DNA of 64,000 nt from Podospora pseudoanserina (lineage: Eukaryota > Ascomycota > Sordariomycetes > Sordariales > Podosporaceae): the NCBI RefSeq assembly GCF_035222485.1, contig NC_085921.1:1860001-1924000 (forward strand), read 5' to 3'. Positions 55,075-64,000 of this stretch are shown in pieces (positions within the stretch are counted from its first letter, which is position 1; the number at the start of each line of letters is the position of its first letter). A model generated the notes under the pieces. The model ran no database searches and was not told the origin of the DNA. It saw only the letters and a list, made by a program, of their open reading frames with translations. The translations under genes were made by a program, and so were the position numbers.

Positions 55075-57423
55075 TCAGACAAGCCCATCAAACATACTGC
55101 TGTCTGAACCCATGTCAGCTCCTCCGTTTTCCCGACGATCAATGTATGCCGCCATGTCATCCGCTGGGTATATCAAGCCAACCCGCTGCCACGCCGAATG
55201 CGTCGTCAGGCGCCTTGGTCTCAATATAAGAGCAATGACCAGGAAATTTTTGGGGTTCAGAGTGGCTACAGATATATCATAGAGCGGTCCAGCATGCAAC
55301 TTGGTACGCTCGAGCAAACTCAGGCGCACCTCATCACCGTCTTTCATCGGCGCTACGGCCAGCGGAATGCCAGGCCAGAACTTCTGCCGTTTTGAAGTGG
55401 CCACGTGCTCTATCAACCACCGACCGTCTGTCTGCTCCGACACTCGACCTCGACTAGTCCATAAGCGCAGTTTAATATGTCCGCCGGTAACTCTCCCTTA
55501 TGGGTCTACTCTTCAGGTACCGAGGAGCATTCTAGCAGCTCACAGGACGTCCTTCCTAGGTAACCTAGGTGGCTGTCAAGGAAGCGCCTGACCTTCAAAG
55601 GATCTCGTAATGTAATGGGCCCCTCGATAGATTCCCAGCTGAAGCTGGGGGCACGGTACAGTGCAGGCCGTGGCGCAAGATGAGAAGTGCCAACCCAATA
55701 CAAGGCTTCTGGGATATGGGAGGACCAAATCCCCCCGCGATACGTGTTTGTGGAGCTTTCCGTCGACATCATAGACGTCGATCCTGCGGATGCAATTCCA
55801 GAAAAGGCGGGAAGTCGGTCCATCTCGTACGTCATTGCCAGACGGCTGAAGAACTCGAATATCATCCTCCAGGCCTCATGAATGGTGTCGGGGTGATCAT
55901 CGGGTTTTGCCAGATCTCTGAGGCTACTAACGCTGGTAGTTGGGCCTTTTGACGTGTACGTTCCCGTCATGAGAGATATGAACCGCTTGCGCATCATCTC
56001 ATATGGATAGTCTTTTGGAATTGTCCTCCGACGCTGGTTGAAACCTGGAAGAGGATTTTCCTGGACCTCGACCGGCGCCGCCAGGTATGCTGGCAAGCCA
56101 TTATCTTGTTTTTTGGGGTCATCTTCAAAGATGAAGACTTCTGTCCAGAATGCGCGCCGACACTCCCATGCCATCTGAGTTTTGCCGAAGTGAAGTACAC
56201 GAGGGCTTACCAACCGCTCTTGGAACGCCCACGCCCGCGTAAGCAATGGGTATCCTGTCAGAGTTTGGTCAGAGCTTGAAATGCCGTATGGCGAGATGCC
56301 GCGAATGTCATCTGGTGGGGTTAGGGCAAACCAACGACGAAATCCTGCAATCTCGACACTCACCGGCGCCCATAGCTTGTCATCCTTGACAGTTCGGCCG
56401 GACCAGTGCTAAGGAATCTCATGAAAACCTGCGAAACAGCCGCAGTCACCATCAGCAGACCCAGTAGCCGCCAATGTGAGGAAGGAGTTCTGGTATATGC
56501 TTGCCATCTTGCTAGATCCACGTTCCCAGTCGCTCTTGTCATCCTGTATGATGCAAAGATTTATCGATCCAGAGGTAGCCTACTCCAAGACGGCGGGTTA
56601 TCATGGCTGCATCTCTGAGTGTCCTTGGAAGCCTTCCAAGGGAAAAGCCCTGACGCCATCCTTTCACATTTTTTAACGTTGCTTTAGCCTGCTGGGTTTG
56701 TTGTCCGACACCAGCAATGACTTAGTGCCAGATAATCGGGAAGGGTGTGACTTTTGGACGACACAATGTCTTTGGCGTCAACTAATCGTAACATCTCCTC
56801 AGCCACACTTAGCAACCGAAATGGAAGCGTGATAGGGACATCTGGAAAACAGCCCGATTCATGTAGGGCACGGCATTGAGAAATTCATTCAAGAATGGTC
56901 GAAGTACAATGGTCGACGTGGTGTTGGGAAGGACGTATTTGCGGGATTTCATCTTGTGAACAAGCTAGTGAGCAGAGGGCGTAAAAAGGTGTTGAGATTG
57001 AAGTGACCTACCCGGCGAGACCAATGAGACAAGATGGATAGTCGGCATGGCGACATTTTTGAAAGAGAGCGAAACCCTCAAAACTTCCGGCATTCTTCCC
57101 TCTTTCGTTTCTGGATATGTCGACCCATAGTTCTCTTCGGACATAAAGTCCAAAGGCTCCATGATTGGACCCATACATTCGATTGAGATGTTCTTTGGGT
57201 CGATGCCGCCCTCTGGGAGATGATACATGTGGGAGAAATGCAAAGCGCCCTTGGCTATGACAGAGTATTGACGACATGAGGAGGCCAACAATATCGCTAC
57301 ATCGCTGTGGTAGCTGTAGGTTGGTCGAGGGAGGACCACTGAAGGAGTCCAATTGCTGCGGCGGGGGTCTTGGGTAGCAACGATGCATCGCCGACATCGA
57401 GTGATAGATCTGTCTGACGCCAT
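55075..57423 (-). pseudogene. HET-domain (heterokaryon incompatibility) gene, broken
   Basis: Remains of a HET-domain gene read on the minus strand. Recognisable blocks in order are a variable N-terminal part starting near 57423, the SHCW-type start of the HET domain, the LPRTLRDAAMITRRLGVGYL block and KMASIYQNSFLTLAATGSAD. The RAWAFQERLVSPRVLHF block and the usual variable C-terminal tail (to about 55075) follow. HET domains trigger cell death upon non-self recognition after hyphal fusion. The conserved blocks do not lie in one spliceable frame and the gene looks broken, with about two or three breaks, so it is treated as a relic. Such genes are numerous and often decay in sordariomycetes. 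Confidence 0.75.
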
Positions 57424-58086
57424 GGTATGGCGTAGATGAGGACTGTAAGGTATTTGTTCAGAATACGTCTTGGAAAGATCCACGCGATTTGATGTGTTGA
57501 TTGCAGGCAACATTCAGGATTTGGGGGTGGCAGTGCGATCAGCTGCCTCGTCTTGATTGCAGTCGCAGTCATGATGATTCCAAGAATTCATTTGTAGAAG
57601 CCACCTACCCAAAGTAAGCAACATAGAACATCAAATCCTCTAAGCACCACGAGATGCAACCGATCGTTCAACCAAAACAACACCTCACAAAACCATTTCA
57701 AAGTGGCCATTAAGCCGCTCCACTGCCGCTATCATCAAAACTCAACATTAGGTATCTCTCGGGCTTCCCAGAAAAACTACCCCTCATAGTATGCCCGGAT
57801 TTGCACTCGACCCGTCCACTCTCCTCGCCACCTTCTACGCTCTTCCCAACGTCCTACTTCTTACCTCCTCCTCCTCCTCCTCCTCCTCCTCCTCCTCCTC
57901 CTCCTCCTCCTCCTCCTTACCTGTAACCTTAACCTCTTCTTCCTCATTCTGAACACTGACCTCTCCCTTCTTCATATCCTTGTCGTTCCCTTAACCCGAT
58001 CCGAATAGACTGCCGTCTACCTGTTTTCTCCTGCCTTTCTAGCACAGCCTGATCATATCTCAATCTCACAAATCACACTACACATA
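57424..58086. other. Intergenic with microsatellite
   Basis: Upstream of the HET relic. Apart from the TCC repeat given separately, it contains CT-rich sequence and no coding frame of interest. Confidence 0.45.
57864..57917. repeat. (CCT)n microsatellite, about 18 units
   Basis: Uninterrupted trinucleotide repeat of CCT/TCC for 54 bases in a CT-rich surround. Homopurine/homopyrimidine tracts like this can form triplex DNA and are length-variable between strains. Confidence 0.95.
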
Positions 58087-58284
58087 TCATGATTCACTCA
58101 CCTCACCCAGAGTCTCCAAGAGCAAATAGCGTCTCTCTCGCTTCCCCATTGGCTCATCGCTCTGGGTGCGGTCGAACTCACTACACCACCTTTCATACGC
58201 CTCCTCAAGGTCCTTACGATCACATTGGTCCATCATGACACGGCGGAGCATGTTCTCGAACCTGTTCCAATAAAGATTTTCCAT
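58087..58284 (-). CDS. Small hypothetical protein, 65 aa
   Basis: Not recognised. The frame starts with ATG 58282-58284 and encodes a hydrophilic, helix-prone peptide (LYWNRFENMLRRVMMDQCDR and EEAYERWCSEFDRTQSDEP). The amino-acid mix is that of a real protein. Just before the stop is the string GAGGTGAGTG, a perfect splice donor, so the true gene may leave this frame and continue in an exon not identified. No domain, signal or membrane segment is visible. Confidence 0.4.
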   Translation of the reverse strand: MENLYWNRFENMLRRVMMDQCDRKDLEEAYERWCSEFDRTQSDEPMGKRERRYLLLETLGEVSES

Positions 58285-59139
58285 TGTAAATGCTGGGTCG
58301 GTTATCAGTGTTGTGACGTGGTGGTTGTTGTTTGCTCCAGTTGTCTTTTGCCCGGGTGATCTGGGAAGGAAGGGCTGTAAATCGAAGATGTAGGATAGCG
58401 AATGGGCTTCGGAACAATATCAACAGCGCATCGTCTCACTCTTATAGCTTCCTGCCACACCATCAGGCTTCCACGACAGGTTGCAGATGTCTTCTACTGA
58501 CAACCAGACGGTCTCTAGCCGAATCAAGGGACAACAAAGGCGAGTATGTGATTACAAGACAGTTCGTCAACATCCTTTGACTCATCCACACAAACAAGCA
58601 CATCTTGCAGAACAAGCACCTAGAAAGATTCATCACAAAACAATACGACCAATTCTTCGTGCTTCCACGTGTGATAGCCTTCGGCACCCAGGCCACAAGC
58701 AGCCTTTCACAAGAAAAACTACCATGCCACCAGGCGGCCTCTCCTCTACACTACCAGTGCAACTCTGTCCTTCCTTCAACGCTATCAGCCCATAGTCAAC
58801 AGGACCAAAGACATCCTGCACAGCAATATCACATCCTAGAATCATCCATCCCAACTTTCTCACAATCCCCCGTCGCCTTTAGCCACCGCTTATTCCCCTC
58901 CTCCCCCTTCACCCTCTCGATCTCCAAAACCCCCCTCAGCCTCCCATATTTTATAGCTCCCATCACCACCCACCCTCATCAACCGCCCTCCTTCTCATCC
59001 CCCTTCCTCGTGAAACACCCCTATCCCCAGTAGCTGTCCCATCTGAACCTCCTTTCCCATCTGAACTGCCCCCATCTGTCTCCCCTCTCTAATTCTCCCC
59101 AGTAGAACCCCCCGTTCTTCTGGTCCTCTCCGCCTCCTT
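58285..59139. other. Intergenic, CT-rich
   Basis: About 850 bases with pyrimidine-rich stretches on the plus strand (58860-59130) and no credible frame. It may hold the leader of the 65-aa frame and the 3' UTR of the 36-aa frame. Confidence 0.4.
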
Positions 59140-59250
59140 CTACTTTCTCCCCCACTCAGCCTCCCTCGCCGCCGTAAGTTTCGCGAGCGCGTCCACGATC
59201 CTCTGCCTGCCTTCGGAGTTGGTGGTGGTGGAATCGAGTTTCTCTGACAT
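59140..59250 (-). CDS. Candidate 36-aa microprotein
   Basis: A short frame with ATG at 59248-59250 in a good context (gcacaATGtc). It encodes an acidic Ser/Thr start (MSEKLDSTTTNSEG), then an amphipathic helix (RIVDALAKLTAAREAEWG) and a stop. The third codon positions are strongly G/C-ending, as in neighbouring genes, and the peptide composition looks natural. No family is recognised. It might be the first exon of a longer gene, because GTAGAA at the stop could act as a weak donor. Confidence 0.35.
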   Translation of the reverse strand: MSEKLDSTTTNSEGRQRIVDALAKLTAAREAEWGRK

Positions 59251-59859
59251 TGTGCTTGCTGATACAAGGTAGGTGGTGGTGGTCAAAATTGGGATTTAGT
59301 TAGGGCCTGCCGACTTTGGATGATGGGCGTGGTTGGTATATGGGATGTCTTGACAGGGGATGAACGGAGAGAACCCCCACACCCTTGTATTCCATCAGGC
59401 TTGGTGTTGTTTGACTTGTAGCAGTGTTCCTTGACTGACTCAAAAAGAGTCCTGAACAAAATCACTCCCATGACCAGACCAGACAACCATGTTGCAATCA
59501 CCGTCTGTCTTGTCTATTCACAAACCACAAACATATCCTACCTGACCGACATCCGAAGAAAGAATTCGCTCAATTACATGTCAACAATACACACCCGAAA
59601 GGTAATAACACTAACCACACACACACACACACACAAAAAAGCCCCAATCTTCCCTCCCTTTTGTCCCTGTAAAATCCATCCCTTTCCCTGAGCGCTCAAC
59701 AACAAAATGACAACAACGCCCTATTTTTGGCCTTTCATAGGACCCGTCCTACAACGACACCACCACACCCAATCCCACCACCAACAATCCTCCCTCACAA
59801 AAGACAAAAGAGATCCCTTTCATATCCTCACTCTTTTCCTCTCACCTCTATCCTCTTCC
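59251..59859. other. 3' flank of the glucanosyltransferase gene
   Basis: Apart from the CA repeat this contains no recognisable element; short A- and C-rich tracts occur on the plus strand. It should contain the 3' UTR of the GH72 gene and the promoter of the 36-aa frame. Confidence 0.4.
59616..59635. repeat. (CA)n microsatellite, 10 units
   Basis: Ten CA units followed by a short A run, in the 3' flank of the glucanosyltransferase gene. Confidence 0.9.
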
Positions 59860-61567
59860 TTACAAAAGCACCATACCAGCACCAACGCCCATAGCAACAA
59901 CCACATACGCCCCGACAGCCAAGTCACCAATCGTAAACAGGTGCTTCATGGGGATAGGCACGGCAATATTCTTGCTCGTCTCTGACCCACCCTGGGTGTT
60001 GCTAGCAGCCTCGCTGGCCTCAGCCAAGCTAGCCTTGCACCGGTCATCAGCCTCGGCCGCCTGGATGGTGGCCTGCCCCTTGAACTCGCAAGCGCCGCTG
60101 GCCTGGTTCTGGGAGTTGTAGTACTCGTTGAGAATATACCCCAACTTCTGCTTATCTCCGCACATGGAGAAGGGTCCGTACACGCCCGAGGTGACATTGC
60201 CGTTGATGCCGTCGCACGCCTCGGGAGTCTGGTCGCAGACATAGTTGAAGATCTTGCCAAAGTCGGTGGTCTTGAGGTTGTCCGAAGGAACGCAGGTCAA
60301 GGACTTGTACATGCACTCGCAAAGGTCGTTGTTGGGGGTAGGGGGCAAGCGGTCGCCGCTGACGACCCACTTGGAGTTGACCGTGGGGCAGGCGGCGGGG
60401 GAGTTGGTGGGATTGTAGGCATCCATCTGGGTAGGCGAAGGGCGAACGGACGCCATGGCGGTCGAGAGAGTGTCAAAGTCCTTCAACTTGGAGGCGGTGC
60501 TGCCCTTGATTTGGACCAGACCTAAATGAAAATTTAGCACAAGCATGTCACAAATAAGGGGTGCGCAGAAATACCGTAGTCATTCTCCTCCTGGTGGTAC
60601 ATGTAAACAATGCCGCCGCTAATAACGCCAGTCATTTTATCAGAGTAGAGGGCAGTAGTCTCCTCCCAGATACGACCCTCAGCACCGTGGGGAATGTTGC
60701 AGCCATATTCGGCAAAGAAGACAGGCACCGAGTACCCTTTGAAGAACTCGACCTGCTTATCATAGCCCGAATCCGTGAAAGAGCTCTCGCCGCACCACGA
60801 GTAGATGTTGTATCCCCAGTAATCGATGGCCTCGCTCTGGTTGCCGCAGTTGAAGTACTTGGCAATGTTTTCACGGATATCGGCGTCATCGTTGGCAGCA
60901 TAGCCAACGCCCAACCAGCGTTTGGTGGTGGCCTTGATGTGGTTCTTGGTGTCGCGGACAGCGGCCTTGACGTAGGCAGAGGCATCAGTATTGGTGGCAT
61001 TGTTGGTGACCTCGTTACCAGCGAAGAAGCCGATCACGTTGCTGTACCCGCTCAGGGCGTCGACGACATCAGTGTATCTCTTGAGCAACTCGACGTCCCA
61101 CTTGGGGTCGTCGCGGTTGACCGACAAGCTTGGCTCGCTAAGATCGCTGATGACATAGATGCCGGCGTCGTCGAGAAGCTTCATGCACTCGTCGTGGTTC
61201 TTGGTTGGGTCAATGGCATAGGTACGGATGGTGTTGGTACGGAGTTGCTTGAGAAGGGGGACGTCGCGTCTGCAGCTGGCGGGATCGGCAAGAGGGTCGC
61301 TGTACTTGGAGCTGCCGGTGGACTGGCCGGAGGCGGCGCTGTCTTGCTGGTAAGCAACACCCTTCATGAAGAATTGGGTGCCATTTTCGTAGAAGAATTT
61401 GGACCCCTATGGAGGAAATGGTCAGTGAGAAGAACCATTGGAGGCGGCGCAAAGGTGAGGTGCAGACTGTCGCGACTACACACCTTCATGACAATGGGAG
61501 GAAGTTCGGCGGCCGCCTGCCCTAGTAGTAGGGAGGCGGAAACGAGAGATGTTTTAGAGAATCGCAT
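59860..61567 (-). CDS. GPI-anchored beta-1,3-glucanosyltransferase (GH72 + CBM43), 525 aa
   Basis: Three exons (minus): 61567-61484, 61406-60575 and 60521-59860, totalling 526 codons. Signal peptide at 1-20 (ending LLLGQAAA). The GH72 domain has [11 protein letters not shown], the acid/base Glu160 in [21 protein letters not shown], and the nucleophile Glu261 in [10 protein letters not shown] cysteine-rich CBM43/X8 module follows (about 370-470: [50 protein letters not shown]). After a Ser/Ala-rich spacer comes a hydrophobic C-terminus ([18 protein letters not shown]) for the GPI anchor. The enzyme cuts and rejoins beta-1,3-glucan chains at the cell wall. It is of the Gel/Gas class with CBM43, like yeast Gas1/Gas2 and Aspergillus Gel4; which orthologue is undecided. 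Confidence 0.95.
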
Positions 61568-64000
61568 TTTGGTGATGTTCTGGTTGTGGTTGCGACAAGC
61601 GCGCAGTGTGAGCCTGTTGATGGATTGTCTGTTTTGATGTGGATGTAGTTGTCAGGGCGGTTGGAATGACGTCTGAGACGGATTGATTCACTTGGCGCAC
61701 GCTGTCTCTGCTGGCAAAAAAATCCGGAAAAGTGAAGAAGATGTTGTGTTCAACGAAAGTCGGAATGAAGCAGAGGGGGGCCCGTAACGAATGGCACTGA
61801 AACAAGCAACAAGAATGCAGTTCCCTCTGCGATATTAAACAATTTGCAACTGAAACGATGGTAAGAAATGTGCCAGAAGTTGACTGGAGGAAGGAAAGAG
61901 AGAGAAAGATTGACGGCAACACAAAGGACGAGTCGAGGGCAGGACAGTATCAAAAATGGGCAGCAGCGGCGGGCGGGAGCAAGGCACTGGGTCCAATCAT
62001 GTCAATTTGGTCCCATCCCAACTCCACTGGCACTGACAGCGACCGATAATAGCTAGCGGCCGGGCTGTGTTCGGGTACACGGCGAAGATGGAGGGTGGGA
62101 TATCAAGGTACTTGGAGACAGACCAGTCAATGCATAATCCCGACAAGTACACAGCTACCAAACCCAATGGTTCCATCATAATTTCGTTTCATCAGCTTGC
62201 GCTGTGACTGCTATCCAACGGCAGGGTTCTCCTTTTGCAGGCGCGCAGCTCGTGTTTCCCTGTGCCGGGTGTTCCGCGTGGCAAGCAATGGCTGGAGAGC
62301 GATATTCACAAGAGCGTCGTCAGAGGTTTCGCGAAAAACCCCTTGTTTGCAGCATCTGGCGAGATCGTCGAAGGCTTTTCTTGGAAATGCTTGAGACGTC
62401 TTGGAAAATGCTTGGTTGGTGAAACAAGACTTTCGCCTTCATCTTGGCTCCTGCTTGGCGGTCTGGGCAACATCCTGGGCATGGTGCTCCGCTCTGGCCT
62501 TTTGCAACGCCTTCGGTTGGCAGCTCATCTCCGGCTCCATGCCATGTGCCATGCCACCACAGGAAAAAGGGGAGCAGAAGGCCGATGGCGCGTTGGTTCG
62601 ATCGAGAGGCACAGCTGCATGAAAACCTATATGCAAACGAATGGGACGATCTGAGGAGATTGATTCTTCGTGGGGCCTTCAGAGGCACAGAGGCCGTTCG
62701 GATAACCCTTTGGGGTGTTCTTCTGCTCACCAAGCTGTCTTGAACTTGATGAAAACCAGGTTGTCATCGACATGACATTCTCCTCCCAAATCTTGCTTTT
62801 GCTTTTCTATGGCTTGCAGTTTTCTGCGCATCTTGGCGCCGAGCCGGCCCCGCGCTCTCAGCACTTGGCAGCCGCCTGGGCGTTGACGTCCTGACATCTC
62901 CCGTTTGTTGACGTTTCCGCTTGGATCCCAATTGCAGCAATATCATGTTCAACGCTCAGTGAGCTTGTTTATTTGTTTGTTTGGTATCGCCACCTTCAAT
63001 CTCCACCATCGGCATCATGTTGTCCACAGACACGAGCCGGGGAACAGAGTTGCTGTCTTCTTCTACTCATCACATCAATAGTTCCTTTCTGGCCACGGGT
63101 AATCTGCTGCCATGAAGCCCTTGTCCGCCCTTCCATCTCTGACATCTGGCCTGGCCATATCCAATCCACAATCCACCATCAACTCCCACCGCCACAACCC
63201 CGACGTATGTCCAATGCCTTGTTCTGTTGGTCTGCCACTCCCTCCTCCGCTTGCCCGTTCGTTTTTCCTTGGGTTCGATCGTCAAGATACCTGCACAAGA
63301 AAGACGAGATATCAGCTTCATGCAATTGAAGAAAAGCTCAAAGAAAGCAGACGTGTATCAGGGTAGGCCCCACAGCCATCTTGATATTTTCTCTTCGGTT
63401 TACTTTGCAACATGTGAACCATGTCTTCTCACAAATTTGGCATGGTTCTCCGGAAAGCAAGCACGGTGCAGTTTCCTTTATAATACATAAGATAGCCGTG
63501 AAACAATAAGCGCAAAGACAAAACGAGAAAAAGCTCTTGCCTGGAAGGGTGTTGTGTTGCTGCTCCCCATGCCGAGTGGGTTGTCTTCAGGAGGGAATGT
63601 GAAAGGAAGACGGGGAATGGGAGGCTGTTAACCCGGAAGTCAAGGAAACTCTGCAGATGCAAGGAGCTCAAGTCAGCAAAACAACTTAAACCACCCAAGG
63701 ACTGGATAGAGGAAGTGAAGGTAAGCAACATCAGAACACCGATGCAAAAGCATCATCGGTACGCCAGGTTGGCGTGACCTTAATCTCTTGAGAGGTACCA
63801 TCATGGAACCCGAAGGATGGAGGGTGTTGAGACCGGAGGGTGTCCTACCGGCTTGTGGTGTTTCTAGCGTGTGGGAAGCTCGTCGGGATCTGTCAGAGAC
63901 CCGAAAGGTTAACAAAGCCGTCAAGCACACCAGCTTGAAGGTGCAGCTAGAAAAGAGGGCTCCATCAGAGCGACAAGTGTTGTTTCATGATCACCTCTGT
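61568..64000. other. Terminal intergenic region
   Basis: The upstream region of the glucanosyltransferase and beyond. CT-rich leader sequence lies near 61600-61900. Frames farther right are short, overlapping on both strands and unlike known proteins. A gene may start near or beyond the right edge but nothing is supported within the window. Confidence 0.45.

Noticed and set aside
63112-63366. Possible start of a gene near the right edge
   Set aside because: The frame has an ATG but low-complexity, unrecognisable sequence and no exon continuation before the window ends.
1-64000. CRISPR arrays, prokaryotic operons or plasmid/phage features
   Set aside because: Spliced genes with fungal introns and eukaryotic intron-containing tRNAs fill the window; no regularly spaced repeats were seen.

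Overview
The window is nuclear DNA of a filamentous ascomycete, most probably a sordariomycete close to the Sordariales. Protein-coding genes carry short introns (about 50-110 nt) with GT..AG ends and CTRAY-like branch sites. The families are typically fungal: Zn2Cys6 regulators, Sec72, YTP1, a GPI-anchored GH72 glucanosyltransferase, a LaeA-like methyltransferase and a HET-domain relic. One AT-rich repeat island shows the one-directional transition pattern expected from repeat-induced point mutation (RIP). Exon structures were rebuilt by hand from splice signals and reading-frame continuity; those given all close to whole codons.

Left third (1-20 kb): a small unrecognised 110-aa protein, SEC72, then the repeat island (about 5.0-7.25 kb) with inverted and direct copies of an LTR-like sequence. 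Next come an eight-exon regulator whose Cys6 motif sits in mid-protein, a TauD/TfdA-type dioxygenase, and a long gene-poor stretch with one possible NTF2-like gene remnant.

Middle (18.8-43 kb): a double-GFA-domain protein, YTP1-like membrane protein, M20 amidohydrolase, Zn2Cys6 regulator and old-yellow-enzyme reductase, all on the minus strand. A carbohydrate pair follows, tail to tail: a bicovalent-flavin AA7 oligosaccharide oxidase and a GH10 xylanase with a GPI-like tail. After these lie a LaeA-like methyltransferase facing an MFS exporter and a lysophospholipid acyltransferase.

Right third (44-64 kb): mitochondrial NAD(H) kinase, intron-bearing tRNA-Ser(GCT), Fax-type glutathione transferase, intron-bearing tRNA-Ile(AAT), paraoxonase-like protein, a DUF7730/F-box-like protein, lipoxygenase, a small basic probable ribosome-biogenesis protein, a broken HET-domain gene, two small ORFs and a GEL/GAS glucanosyltransferase. 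No polyketide synthase or NRPS is present, so this is not a classical secondary-metabolite cluster. The most coherent functional units are the AA7/GH10 pair (xylan cleavage and oligosaccharide oxidation) and the M20/regulator/OYE run (possible small catabolic or detoxification unit).
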